Below are positions 53,001 through 63,752 of a stretch of 64,000 nt of DNA, one piece after another (the first letter of the stretch is position 1; every line of letters starts with the position of its first letter). The notes below the pieces were generated by a model. That model did not search any database and was not told the DNA's origin. It saw only the letters and a program-made list of their open reading frames with translations. The stretch is from positions 992,001-1,056,000 of the forward strand of contig NZ_CP037953.1 in the NCBI RefSeq assembly GCF_009756665.1, given 5' to 3'. The DNA is from Permianibacter aggregans (GTDB lineage Bacteria > Pseudomonadota > Gammaproteobacteria > Enterobacterales > Permianibacteraceae). Made by a program: the position numbers and the translations under genes.

Positions 53001-53232
53001 ACTATTAGGTACCCATTACTGGGGCCCTTCTGCGGATGTATCGCGGCATTTTTGGGTGTATGCTTTTCAAAGTGACAAAATGCTCCAATTGAGCCTAACG
53101 TGGTCCACCGCACTGCAACAAGAAGGTTGGGAGACCCAATATTCCTCGGATTTCGCCAAGAAACCCACAGTATTTCAAGCTCTTAGGTTATAGTATTGAA
53201 TAATCCCATTACGTTGGTTGAGGATTTTTCAT
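53001..53232. other. pilB-pilC spacer
   Basis: A 232-base gap between pilB and pilC, unusually long for genes normally in one operon. I see no terminator hairpin and no gene; it may carry a promoter for pilCD. Confidence 0.35.
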
Positions 53233-54516
53233 ATGGCATTGCAAGCGGTTAAAAAAGAAGTTCCGGTCAAACCACGGCCAGGGGCGATTACCCGCCAAAA
53301 GCAGACTGTTGAAAAACAGAAAACCTACGTTTGGATTGGAACCGATAAAAAAGGCCAGAAACTCAAAGGTGAAATGCAGGCCTCCAATGAAGCTTTGGTC
53401 AAAGCCCATCTTAGAAAACAAGGCCTGGTTCCAGTTAAGGTCAATCGTAAAGCAGCGGATCTGTTTGCCCCCCGAAAGAAACCCATAACGGCATCCGATA
53501 TTTCTCTCGTGTCACGCCAATTAGCGACAATGATGAAGGCGGGCGTGCCATTGGTTCAGAGTTTTGAAATTATCGGGAAAGGGAATGATAAGCCAGCAGT
53601 TCAGGAGTTGATGCTGAACATCAAAGCGGATGTTGAAGCCGGTGCACCTTTCCATGAGTCGCTTCGTAAACATCCTAAAGAGTTCGACCCATTATTTTGC
53701 GACCTCGTGGCAGCAGGGGAGCAGTCTGGTGCACTGGAGCAAATGCTTGACCGGATTGCCACGTATAAGGAAAAAACGGAGCGCATCAAAGCAAAAATTA
53801 AGAAGGCGCTTTTTTATCCGATAGCAGTATTAGTTGTTGCCGTAATCGTGACAGCCATTTTGTTGCTTTTCGTTGTTCCCATGTTCGAGGACATGTTCAA
53901 GAGCTTTGGCGCAGACTTGCCGGCCTTTACACAGTTTGTATTAGGCATATCGAGGTCTCTTCAGGAAACATGGTATGTGTACCTCATTGCCATCGTTGCT
54001 GCCTCATTCGGATTTGGTTACTTGAATCGAACCTCTCAGAAATTTCGTGATGGTAAAGAGCGCGTAATACTGAAGATGCCAGTGGTGGGTATGATTCTTC
54101 ATAAAGCAGCCATTGCGCGTTATGCCCGCACACTTTCCACGACGTTTGCGGCGGGTGTGCCGTTAGTCGAAGCGTTGGAGTCAGCAGCAGGCGCCTCTGG
54201 TAATGTGGTTTATCGGAACGCAATCTTGAAGATTCGCGATGACGTAACCACTGGTACTCAAATGAATTTGGCCATGCAATCGTCAGGTGTTTTTCCAAAT
54301 ATGGTTGTACAGATGGTTGCTATCGGCGAAGAATCAGGCTCTTTGGACAGCATGCTGTCCAAAGTTGCTGATATTTACGAAGCCGAAGTCGATGATGCCG
54401 TCGATTCACTCAGCGCGCTGTTAGAGCCGATTATCATGGCTGTGCTTGGCGTGGTTGTTGGCGGATTGATTATCGCCATGTATCTACCAATCTTTAACTT
54501 GGGTAAAGCCATCTAA
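53233..54516 (+). CDS. pilC: Type IV pilus inner-membrane platform protein PilC
   Basis: A 427-residue polytopic protein with two GspF-type domains (about 90-210 and 290-415). Typical motifs are VSRQLATMMKAGVPLVQSFEII, FCDLVAAGEQSGALEQMLDRIA, and their repeat ARYARTLSTTFAAGVPLVEALE with MVAIGEESGSLDSMLSKVADIYEAEVD. Membrane helices are at ALFYPIAVLVVAVIVTAILLLFVVP, YLIAIVAASFGFGYL and PIIMAVLGVVVGGLIIAMYLPIF. It forms the platform that PilB drives. ATG 53233 follows GAGGA by eight bases. pilD begins two bases after its stop. Confidence 0.95.
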   Translation: MALQAVKKEVPVKPRPGAITRQKQTVEKQKTYVWIGTDKKGQKLKGEMQASNEALVKAHLRKQGLVPVKVNRKAADLFAPRKKPITASDISLVSRQLATMMKAGVPLVQSFEIIGKGNDKPAVQELMLNIKADVEAGAPFHESLRKHPKEFDPLFCDLVAAGEQSGALEQMLDRIATYKEKTERIKAKIKKALFYPIAVLVVAVIVTAILLLFVVPMFEDMFKSFGADLPAFTQFVLGISRSLQETWYVYLIAIVAASFGFGYLNRTSQKFRDGKERVILKMPVVGMILHKAAIARYARTLSTTFAAGVPLVEALESAAGASGNVVYRNAILKIRDDVTTGTQMNLAMQSSGVFPNMVVQMVAIGEESGSLDSMLSKVADIYEAEVDDAVDSLSALLEPIIMAVLGVVVGGLIIAMYLPIFNLGKAI

Positions 54517-54518
54517 TA

Positions 54519-55412
54519 ATGATTTTTGCCGATCTATTCAACGGCGATCGAATGTATTTCTCGATCGCCGTTGCTGTTTTTGGAGCTATTCTTGGTAGCT
54601 TTCTGAATGTCGTTATTTATCGGCTGCCGAAGATTTTGCATCGGCAGTGGATTGGTGATGCCACCGAGTTGCTGACGGAAGAGGGATTAAAGGTCAGTGG
54701 TAGTGCGAAACAGAAAGTGGCGGATGATTTTGGTTTGGTATTGCCTCGCTCGGCTTGCCCACATTGCCAGACACCGATTCCGGCTTGGCACAATATTCCG
54801 ATTATCAGTTACCTGCTTCTTCGCGGAAAGTGTTCGCATTGCAAAGCACGGATCAGCGTTCGTTATCCGTTGGTTGAGTTGCTGACGGCATTGGCGTTTG
54901 GTTTTTCAGCCTGGCAATTTGGTTTTGATTATCTGACGTTTGGCGCACTGGTTTTCACTGGCCTTTTGATTGCCATGTCGGGAATAGACTGGGACCAGAA
55001 ACTACTGCCGGATCAGTTGACCTATTCGCTACTTTGGGCGGGCTTGCTGTTCAATATCAATAATGGTTTCGTGCCGCTTCCTGCTGCGATCATCGGAGCT
55101 GTCGCCGGTTACTTAAGTCTGTGGTCGGTGTATTGGGCGTTCAAGATCCTGACCGGTAAAGAAGGCATGGGTTATGGCGATTTCAAGCTGCTGGCCGCCT
55201 TGGGTGCCTGGCTGGGTTGGCAGCAATTACCGTTGATCATTATCCTTTCTGCCGTTGCCGGTTTGGTCATTGGCGGTGGCATGATGTTGCTGAGCAAGGA
55301 CAAGGATCGCCAGATTCCGTTTGGCCCTTATCTGGCGATTGCTGGCTGGGTCAGCATGTTTTTTGGACCGAATATTGTTGGCGCCTATTTGCGCGCATCG
55401 GGACTAAGTTAA
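54519..55412 (+). CDS. pilD: Prepilin peptidase / N-methyltransferase PilD
   Basis: A 297-residue bifunctional inner-membrane aspartic protease that removes the leader of PilA and methylates the new N terminus. Two cysteine pairs, CPHCQTPI and CSHCKARI, form the cytoplasmic zinc element. The catalytic aspartates lie in SGIDWDQKLLPDQLTY and GMGYGDFKLLAALGAWLG (GxGD). About eight hydrophobic helices follow the usual pattern, starting with YFSIAVAVFGAILGSFLNVVIYRLP. It starts two bases after pilC and is followed ten bases later by coaE, so pilC-pilD-coaE form one run, as in Pseudomonas. Confidence 0.96.
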   Translation: MIFADLFNGDRMYFSIAVAVFGAILGSFLNVVIYRLPKILHRQWIGDATELLTEEGLKVSGSAKQKVADDFGLVLPRSACPHCQTPIPAWHNIPIISYLLLRGKCSHCKARISVRYPLVELLTALAFGFSAWQFGFDYLTFGALVFTGLLIAMSGIDWDQKLLPDQLTYSLLWAGLLFNINNGFVPLPAAIIGAVAGYLSLWSVYWAFKILTGKEGMGYGDFKLLAALGAWLGWQQLPLIIILSAVAGLVIGGGMMLLSKDKDRQIPFGPYLAIAGWVSMFFGPNIVGAYLRASGLS

Positions 55413-55422
55413 GGAGATCGGG

Positions 55423-56031
55423 ATGTTGCGAGTGGCGTTGACCGGCGGCATTGCCAGTGGCAAAACCGCGGTGTCCGACGCGTTCGCCAAGCTTGGCGTT
55501 CCGATCATCGATGCCGATGTCGCATCCCGTGCCGTTGTTGAACCGGGCAGTGAAGGACTCCAGCAACTCGTCAAACGTTTCGGTGAGGACATTCTGACTG
55601 CCGATGGCACACTGGACCGTCGAGCGCTGCGTGGCATTATCTTTAACGACAACCAGGCTCGAACCGATACCAACGCGATTCTGCATCCGCTGATCCGGCA
55701 ATGGATGCAGCAAACCTCAGCGCAACAGCCGGCGCCTTACCAGATTTTCGTCATTCCTCTGCTGGCGGAAACCAACCAGGCCGAACAGTACGATCGCATT
55801 CTACTGGTGCGATGCAGCGAATCGACCCGAATAGCGCGCCTGATGCAACGGGACGGTATCACCGAACTGGATGCTCGCCAGATTCTTGCCGCTCAGAGCA
55901 GCGATGAAGAACGTCAGCGCATCGCCAACGATTTCATCGTCAATGAAGGCGATTATGACGAACTCACTGCAAACGTTTTACAATTGCATCACCTATACCT
56001 GAACTTGGCGCAAAACGCCTCTGGCGCATGA
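55423..56031 (+). CDS. coaE: Dephospho-CoA kinase
   Basis: A 202-residue P-loop kinase performing the last step of coenzyme A synthesis. The Walker A motif is ALTGGIASGKTAVSDAFAKLG and the following VPIIDADVASRAVVEPGSEGL contains the conserved Asp and Arg of the family; VIPLLAETNQAEQYDRILLV and RIARLMQRDGITELDARQI form the lid region. AAGGAG precedes the ATG. Its stop overlaps the zapD start by four bases (ATGA). The order pilD-coaE-zapD-yacG is conserved in gammaproteobacteria. Confidence 0.96.
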   Translation: MLRVALTGGIASGKTAVSDAFAKLGVPIIDADVASRAVVEPGSEGLQQLVKRFGEDILTADGTLDRRALRGIIFNDNQARTDTNAILHPLIRQWMQQTSAQQPAPYQIFVIPLLAETNQAEQYDRILLVRCSESTRIARLMQRDGITELDARQILAAQSSDEERQRIANDFIVNEGDYDELTANVLQLHHLYLNLAQNASGA

Positions 56032-56777
56032 CCCGCATCTTCGAGCAACCGCTGAACGAAAAGCTCCGCAACTATCTGCGCCTGGAACAGACCTTTTCTC
56101 GCTATTTCCAGCTGATTCGGCAATCCGATGTCGCTTGCCACTACGCGGCGTTTGCGCCACTTTTCGAGCTACTTGAAATGATTGATCTGGGCGAGTTGCG
56201 AGCCGACCTGCACAGCGATCTCGACAAGCAAATAGCCGTGCTCGATAACTTTCGCCGCAGTCCTGACATCGATCTGGACAAGCTGCAGAAATTTCGCGAG
56301 CAACTGCAAAAGCTGCATCACTGGATTGTCAGCTACCCGGGCAAGTTTTGCGCCAAACTGAAAGATCAGGAGTTTCTGCACGCAGTAAAAAATCGTTATT
56401 CGCTGCCAGGCGGCACCGTTGCCTGTGATCTACCCCGCTTGCATGTGTTCCTGAATCAGGACGTCAAACTACGCCAGCAACAATTCGAGGCTTGGGGTAA
56501 TGAGCTGCGCGTCATTCGCACGACGATTGATGTATTGCTGCGATTGATGCGGGAAAACAGCCATTGGCGTGATGCCAGTTTCGATGAAGGCTATTTCCAG
56601 CTCGAACCGGTACAGGGGCAGTTGTTGCGCATTCGTATTGAACACGATGCCCGACATTTTCCGGAAGTCAGCAGCGGTCGCCAACGTTGCGTGATTCGAC
56701 TGGCGGAAGTGACGGATACCTACGGTGTTCAGTACGTTAAAGCGGCCCATCCTTTTACTTACGCTCTATGCGGTTAA
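56028..56777 (+). CDS. zapD: Cell division protein ZapD
   Basis: A 249-residue cytoplasmic protein (former YacF/DUF1342) that crosslinks FtsZ filaments and binds the FtsZ C-terminal tail. Recognisable segments are FEQPLNEKLRNYLRLEQTF at the N terminus, SYPGKFCAKLKDQEFLHAVKNRYSLPGGTVACDLPRLHVFL in the middle and QVQGQLLR-type strands near the end. Length matches family members. It starts within the coaE stop codon, indicating translational coupling, and yacG follows 15 bases later. Confidence 0.94.
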   Translation: MTRIFEQPLNEKLRNYLRLEQTFSRYFQLIRQSDVACHYAAFAPLFELLEMIDLGELRADLHSDLDKQIAVLDNFRRSPDIDLDKLQKFREQLQKLHHWIVSYPGKFCAKLKDQEFLHAVKNRYSLPGGTVACDLPRLHVFLNQDVKLRQQQFEAWGNELRVIRTTIDVLLRLMRENSHWRDASFDEGYFQLEPVQGQLLRIRIEHDARHFPEVSSGRQRCVIRLAEVTDTYGVQYVKAAHPFTYALCG

Positions 56778-56792
56778 TCTGATATTTTTTTC

Positions 56793-56987
56793 ATGAGCAA
56801 GAAACCACCACTGATCGTGCGCTGCCCACAGTGTCATAAATCCATTGTTTACGATAAGAACAATCCATTTCGGCCCTTTTGTTCTGACCGCTGCCGCTTG
56901 ATCGATTTGGGCGAATGGGCCAGCGAAGGGCACCGCATTCCGGGACAACCCGTATTGCAAACCGATAATGGCGATGACGAGCATTAG
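56793..56987 (+). CDS. yacG: DNA gyrase inhibitor YacG
   Basis: A 64-residue zinc protein that in E. coli binds GyrB and blocks its DNA binding. The zinc site is made by CPQC (residues about 11-14) and [17 protein letters not shown], the strongly conserved family core. It ends in a flexible acidic tail. It is the last gene of pilB-pilC-pilD-coaE-zapD-yacG and faces the convergent Nudix gene, 27 bases away. Confidence 0.93.
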   Translation: MSKKPPLIVRCPQCHKSIVYDKNNPFRPFCSDRCRLIDLGEWASEGHRIPGQPVLQTDNGDDEH

Positions 56988-57014
56988 CAGAAAGCTTGGG
57001 ATCGTTTAATCGTC

Positions 57015-57974
57015 TTACTGAAAACAACGGATCCCCGCAATGCCTTGAGCGCCGTTCTGTTTGGCGTAAATCAAATCCGCCGTGTTCATGCCACCTAAGG
57101 CAAAAACAGGGCAATTCATTTCTTCGGCAATTTCAGCGAATTGCTCCCATCCCAGGGCGATTCTGTCCGGATGCGATGCCGTGGCTTTCACCGGCGAAAG
57201 CAAAACAAAATCCGGTTCCAGCATGCGGCGTGTATGCCATTCATCGCGACTGTGAACACTGGTTGAAAGCCAATCCGGCCGCGTACCTTTTGCCAGTATC
57301 GCTTGTGCGGCTTCAACGTGTTCACCGGATATATGCCAACCTACATTGGCAAATCGCGCCATCAATTTCGGATTGCGATTCAGCATCAGTCGACATCGTT
57401 CAAGCAAACCGCTTGCTTGTAACCGCTTAACAATGTCGAGATAAGTCGCGTCATCACAATCCGGCAATCGCAGCTGCATTAGTGATACGCCATTCGCAAC
57501 TTTTTGTTGAAGAAAAAGCATCAGCTGATCGACATCATTGTTGAAGCTTGCCAACGCTGGCGTGATCAACATCAGATCCGGCAATTGCACGGCAGAAACA
57601 ATCGGATAGTTGGCATCCGGGAATTGAAAGCTGCGCAAGCGGCTGATATCAGCCCACTGCAATGCCTGCCCTTCTTTCCCTTTTGGCAAACCGGAAAACC
57701 GGGTCACGGTAAATACATGCAGGCGCACCGATTTTTCCGGATACTGATGCACCAGGCGAATCAGTGGTTGATAATCATGGACGGTAATATCAAGCTCTTC
57801 ATGCAGTTCGCGCAGCAAGGCCTGTTCAGCCGTCTCACCCGGCTCAAATTTTCCGCCGGGAAATTCCCACTTTCCGCCTTGATGCAGGTGCGCGAGTCGC
57901 TGGGCTAACAGCACTTGTCCTTGACCATCAACAATGGCGGCGGCCGCGACATCAATGATTTTCCGTTTATCCAT
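57015..57974 (-). CDS. Nudix hydrolase fused to thiamine-phosphate-synthase-like domain
   Basis: A 319-residue two-domain protein. Residues 1-130 are a MutT-type Nudix domain with the full box GGKFEPGETAEQALLRELHEELDI, expected to hydrolyse 8-oxo-dGTP or related nucleotides. Residues about 140-315 resemble ThiE/TenI (VSLMQLRLPDCDDATYLDIVKRL, WLSTSVHSRDE, DFVLLSPVKATASHPDRIALGWEQF, CPVFALGGMNTADL), with a degenerate substrate site, so thiamine phosphate synthesis is doubtful. The same fusion lies near secA in Pseudomonas and replaces E. coli mutT. Start ATG 57974 is preferred over an upstream frame extension that would run into the secA terminator. Confidence 0.9.
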   Translation of the reverse strand: MDKRKIIDVAAAAIVDGQGQVLLAQRLAHLHQGGKWEFPGGKFEPGETAEQALLRELHEELDITVHDYQPLIRLVHQYPEKSVRLHVFTVTRFSGLPKGKEGQALQWADISRLRSFQFPDANYPIVSAVQLPDLMLITPALASFNNDVDQLMLFLQQKVANGVSLMQLRLPDCDDATYLDIVKRLQASGLLERCRLMLNRNPKLMARFANVGWHISGEHVEAAQAILAKGTRPDWLSTSVHSRDEWHTRRMLEPDFVLLSPVKATASHPDRIALGWEQFAEIAEEMNCPVFALGGMNTADLIYAKQNGAQGIAGIRCFQ

Positions 57975-58005
57975 TTCGTGACGCTCAAAAAGAAAATGGG
58001 CAGAA

Positions 58006-58030
58006 AAAAAGGACACGGTGTGTCCTTTTT
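58006..58030 (-). terminator. Intrinsic terminator of secA
   Basis: Stem AAAAAGGACAC / GTGTCCTTTTT with loop GGT, followed by a run of U on the minus strand. It lies between the secA stop and the start of the Nudix gene, so the latter probably has a separate or read-through promoter. Confidence 0.85.
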
Positions 58031-58057
58031 AATTTATTGCCTAGATGACTGGAAGCA

Positions 58058-60778
<2,721 letters not shown>

Positions 60779-60933
60779 GAAAATCCAACTCTCAGTCTTG
60801 TTGTAATCGGACAGTGCACGACGCGAAAACGCGCCTTCCACAGCAGGGCGGGCATTTTACCGGCTTTAGGGCGGATGTGCGATGTGAATAACCAGATGGC
60901 GACCGTTTCGGAAGCTTTCAAGCGTCAGCCAAC

Positions 60934-60960
60934 AAAAAAGGCGCTGTTTAGCGCCTTTTG
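60934..60960 (-). terminator. Intrinsic terminator of the M23 peptidase gene
   Basis: Ten-base-pair stem AAAAGGCGCT / AGCGCCTTTT (60936-60945 and 60950-60959) with loop GTTT and a U run on the minus strand, just after the M23 gene and before secA. Confidence 0.88.
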
Positions 60961-60979
60961 TGATGAAACGCGGAATTGC

Positions 60980-61909
60980 TTATTTATTGGCCAGGAACTT
61001 GGCCGGATTCAGGAACAAGCCATCGCGCACAACTTCGTAATGTACATGCGGTGAAGTGGAGCGACCAGTGGAGCCGACTTTGGCAATCACCTGGCCCTTG
61101 CGCACCAGATCACCGACTTTGACGACCATCTTCGAATTATGACCATAACGGGTTTGCAACCCGTCGCCATGGCTGACAACCACCAAGTTGCCATAGCCAG
61201 CCATATTGCCAGCAAAGGTGACAACACCTGCAGCGGTGGCAATGACATCGCTACCGGCTGGTGCCGAAAAATCCACACCGTTATGCCACGCTGCACCGCC
61301 ATGAAACGGATCGGTGCGATAACCAAAGTATGAGCTGATATAGCCGGTTTCGACCGGACGGCCAGAAATCAGCTTTTCAGTGCCCATATGTTTGTCGAGC
61401 AACAGCGATTCCAATACGGCTAGCTGGCGACCACGGGTTTCCAGTTGCGCGCTCATCGCATCCATCTGGCTGATGAATTCCAGCGGCGAGGTATTGGGAG
61501 CCTGGCTGTAGCTGGACTCAGGACCACCGAGAGCCGGCGCAACGCCAAAATCGAATTCTTTACCGTCAAGACCGATCAACTCGGTAACGCGCTCGCCCAT
61601 TGCCTCCAGACGAGTCAGTTGTGCCTGCAGGCGAGCAACTCGGGTAGCGAGCGAAGTAATCTGGTTTTTTGATGCCTCGCGGGCGTGCTCCAGCGCTTCA
61701 CGCTGGGCCGATAATTCGTTCTGCCAATTGACAACGGTCGATTCGCTGATCGCGCCGTTCGGATGCCATTTCAGCGCCAGCGTGTAGCCGGTAAAGCCGG
61801 AAAGCGTCAAAAGCCCCAAGCCGAGCAGGACAAAAAGGCCCTGACTCGCACGCCCGACACGCAAGCTTTTGGCACCGCTTCTTGTATGGGTAATCAGTGT
61901 CAGCAACAT
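60980..61909 (-). CDS. M23 family metallopeptidase, membrane-anchored
   Basis: A 309-residue envelope protein. One N-terminal membrane anchor (GLFVLLGLGLLTLSGFTGYTLAL) is followed by a coiled coil (about 60-130) and a C-terminal LytM/M23 domain with HNGVDFSAPAGSDVIATAAGVV and the HxH motif SPHVHYEVVRDG. With GYRTDPFHGGAAWHNGVDF providing the first His and Asp, all zinc ligands of an active endopeptidase appear to be present. It would cut peptidoglycan crosslinks or act in division. In Pseudomonas a similar gene lies between secA and lpxC. It is divergent from dciA. Confidence 0.9.
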   Translation of the reverse strand: MLLTLITHTRSGAKSLRVGRASQGLFVLLGLGLLTLSGFTGYTLALKWHPNGAISESTVVNWQNELSAQREALEHAREASKNQITSLATRVARLQAQLTRLEAMGERVTELIGLDGKEFDFGVAPALGGPESSYSQAPNTSPLEFISQMDAMSAQLETRGRQLAVLESLLLDKHMGTEKLISGRPVETGYISSYFGYRTDPFHGGAAWHNGVDFSAPAGSDVIATAAGVVTFAGNMAGYGNLVVVSHGDGLQTRYGHNSKMVVKVGDLVRKGQVIAKVGSTGRSTSPHVHYEVVRDGLFLNPAKFLANK

Positions 61910-62032
61910 GGCGTATGTCTCGTTTCATTATCCACCATCGCTGCCGCAAATCGGTTTGCGTGGAGCGCGTGGGTAACGTGTTATGCTCTTCGAGCCGTTA
62001 ATTTATTGCCCGCTTCCTTCCGGAAAACAGAC

Positions 62033-62347
62033 ATGAACCGCCCAAAATCCGCGCAATCCATCGCCGGTTTGTTAGACCGTCCAGACGGTCCGTTAAAGGC
62101 CCTTTTGGACCGTATGGCCCAGTTCGAGGCGCTAGACCATACCCTAGCGGCGGTACTTCCTGCAAGCCTGAAGGGTCAAGTCCGGGTTACCGGCATCGCA
62201 TCGAACCAACTGGAACTGACCGCCGCCCAAGCCGCTTCCGCCACCCGGCTGCGCTATATGGAGCCGCAACTACTGGCCGCACTCAGCAGCACAGGTTATG
62301 CCCATATCAAGGAAATCAAAGTCAGAATCAGCGCCAATAACGGCTAA
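62033..62347 (+). CDS. dciA: DciA family (DUF721) helicase-loading protein, short form
   Basis: A 104-residue DUF721 protein. DciA proteins bring the replicative helicase DnaB onto the origin in bacteria lacking DnaC or DnaI. The domain is recognisable as LKALLDRMAQFEALDHTLAAVLPASLKGQVRVTGIASNQLELTAAQAASATRLRYMEPQLLAAL. Unlike most members it has almost no C-terminal extension beyond the KH-like domain. Position between the secA-linked M23 gene and lpxC, on the opposite strand, agrees with Pseudomonas. ATG 62033 precedes MNRPKSAQSIAGLLD; a longer upstream frame would overlap the M23 gene start and lacks coding character. Confidence 0.82.
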   Translation: MNRPKSAQSIAGLLDRPDGPLKALLDRMAQFEALDHTLAAVLPASLKGQVRVTGIASNQLELTAAQAASATRLRYMEPQLLAALSSTGYAHIKEIKVRISANNG

Positions 62348-62410
62348 AGTTTAGTCGCTTTCGGTATCTGGATACTTCGGCAATCGTCACAAATCCATAT
62401 TCCCCAACAA

Positions 62411-62442
62411 AAGAAAACCCGCCTAATGGCGGGCTTTCTTTT
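62411..62442. terminator. Bidirectional terminator between dciA and lpxC
   Basis: Stem AAAGAAA-A-CCCGCC / GGCGGG-C-TTTCTTT with loop TAAT and one mismatch, with T runs on both sides. It serves the convergent dciA and lpxC genes. Confidence 0.87.
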
Positions 62443-62454
62443 TTAAACGACTGC

Positions 62455-63372
62455 TTAAGCGGCATGCACCGGATTCAGCAGATAGGAAATCGGTGCTGTG
62501 CTGTCCTGCTCTTCAAAGGTCACCAGTTCCCAAGCCTCCGCGTCGGCTTTCAGGGCACGCAACAGCTTGTTGTTCAGTGCGTGACCAGATTTGACGGCCG
62601 TGAACGCGCCGATCAGGCTGTGGCCCATCAGGTACAGGTCGCCAATGGCATCGAGAATCTTGTGTTTGACGAACTCATCGTCGTAACGCAGACCATCACT
62701 GTTAAGGATGCGGTACTCATCGAGCACGATGGCGTTGTCCATCGAACCGCCGAGCGCCAGGTTCTTCGAGCGCAGGTATTCGATGTCATTCATAAAGCCA
62801 AAGGTACGGGCCCGACTGACTTCTTTGACGAACGAGGTCGAGCTCAAGTCGACCACGGCGCGCTGGGCGCTCTGGGCAAAAACCGGGTGCTTGAAATCAA
62901 TGGTGAAATCAATTTTGAAGCCATCGAACGGCTCGAACACGGCCGACTTGTCGCCTTCGGTGACTTCAATGCGTTTCTTGATTTTGATGAAACGCTTCGG
63001 ACGGTTCTGCTCAACGATGCCCGCCGACTGAATCAGAAACACGAACGGGCCGGAGCTGCCATCCATGATCGGAATTTCCGGGGCACTGACATCTATATAG
63101 GCATTGTCGATACCGAGGCCGGCAATCGCAGCTAGTAGGTGTTCGACGGTGGAGATCCTGACGCCATCTTTGATCAAGCAGGTCGACATGGTTGTGTCGC
63201 CGACGTTTTCCGGCTCGGCAACAATCTCGACGACCGGGTTCAGATCGACCCGGCGGAAAATGATGCCGGCATCAGCAGGCGCAGGACGCAAGGTCAGCAT
63301 CACTTTTTCACCGCTGTGCAAACCGACGCCAGTGGCGCGGATGGCGGTGCGCAGTGTTCGCTGTTTAATCAT
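62455..63372 (-). CDS. lpxC: UDP-3-O-acyl-N-acetylglucosamine deacetylase LpxC
   Basis: A 305-residue zinc amidase that performs the committed step of lipid A synthesis in the cytoplasm. Zinc ligands and catalytic residues are in [19 protein letters not shown] (Glu, His), [17 protein letters not shown] (His, Asp) and [15 protein letters not shown] (general acid His). ATG 63372 has AGGAG eight bases upstream; the longer upstream frame has no signal. It lies downstream of ftsZ on the same strand, as in E. coli and Pseudomonas. Confidence 0.97.
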   Translation of the reverse strand: MIKQRTLRTAIRATGVGLHSGEKVMLTLRPAPADAGIIFRRVDLNPVVEIVAEPENVGDTTMSTCLIKDGVRISTVEHLLAAIAGLGIDNAYIDVSAPEIPIMDGSSGPFVFLIQSAGIVEQNRPKRFIKIKKRIEVTEGDKSAVFEPFDGFKIDFTIDFKHPVFAQSAQRAVVDLSSTSFVKEVSRARTFGFMNDIEYLRSKNLALGGSMDNAIVLDEYRILNSDGLRYDDEFVKHKILDAIGDLYLMGHSLIGAFTAVKSGHALNNKLLRALKADAEAWELVTFEEQDSTAPISYLLNPVHAA

Positions 63373-63504
63373 GTGAAAGACTCCTGATGCGGCCCGAAAC
63401 CTTGGGCTGCGGTAAACCTGTGGAGTTCCATACCGAGCTCCCCGAAGCGGGGATGTCCTGCACTTCGGGTAACAGATGTACCAGAAGTGGTCAAAAGGTG
63501 TGCA

Positions 63505-63533
63505 ATTAGGCACTCATCTGGCCAGCAAGTCAA
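63505..63533 (-). promoter_or_regulatory. Candidate lpxC promoter
   Basis: On the minus strand TTGACT (63528-63533) and CCTAAT (63505-63510) are separated by 17 bases. Transcription would begin near 63498, giving a leader of about 125 bases before lpxC. Confidence 0.45.
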
Positions 63534-63752
63534 GCCTGTAGGCCTTGCCAGCCGGCAATCATCGCGATAATTGCGGCTTATTACCGATTTATTAAACCGT
63601 GTCATTTGAAGCCGACACGCCGTCATTCCCCCGGCAAAGGGGGTAGCCAGAAAAACAACGGCGCGTCGATACCTCATAGCAAACCCAACTTCAGCAAACC
63701 AGGTTCGCCAAACCAGCGGGCTCAGCGACCTTTCTATACGAGTGCCGAGATT
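63534..63752. other. ftsZ-lpxC intergenic region
   Basis: Part of the 380-base gap between ftsZ and lpxC. It contains a short hairpin CCCCC-N6-GGGGG (63628-63643) without a U tract, which might attenuate read-through from ftsZ. No gene is seen. Confidence 0.35.

Noticed and set aside
60779..60979. secM-like arrest peptide upstream of secA
   Set aside because: The short gap contains the M23 terminator and no reading frame with a signal peptide or arrest motif.
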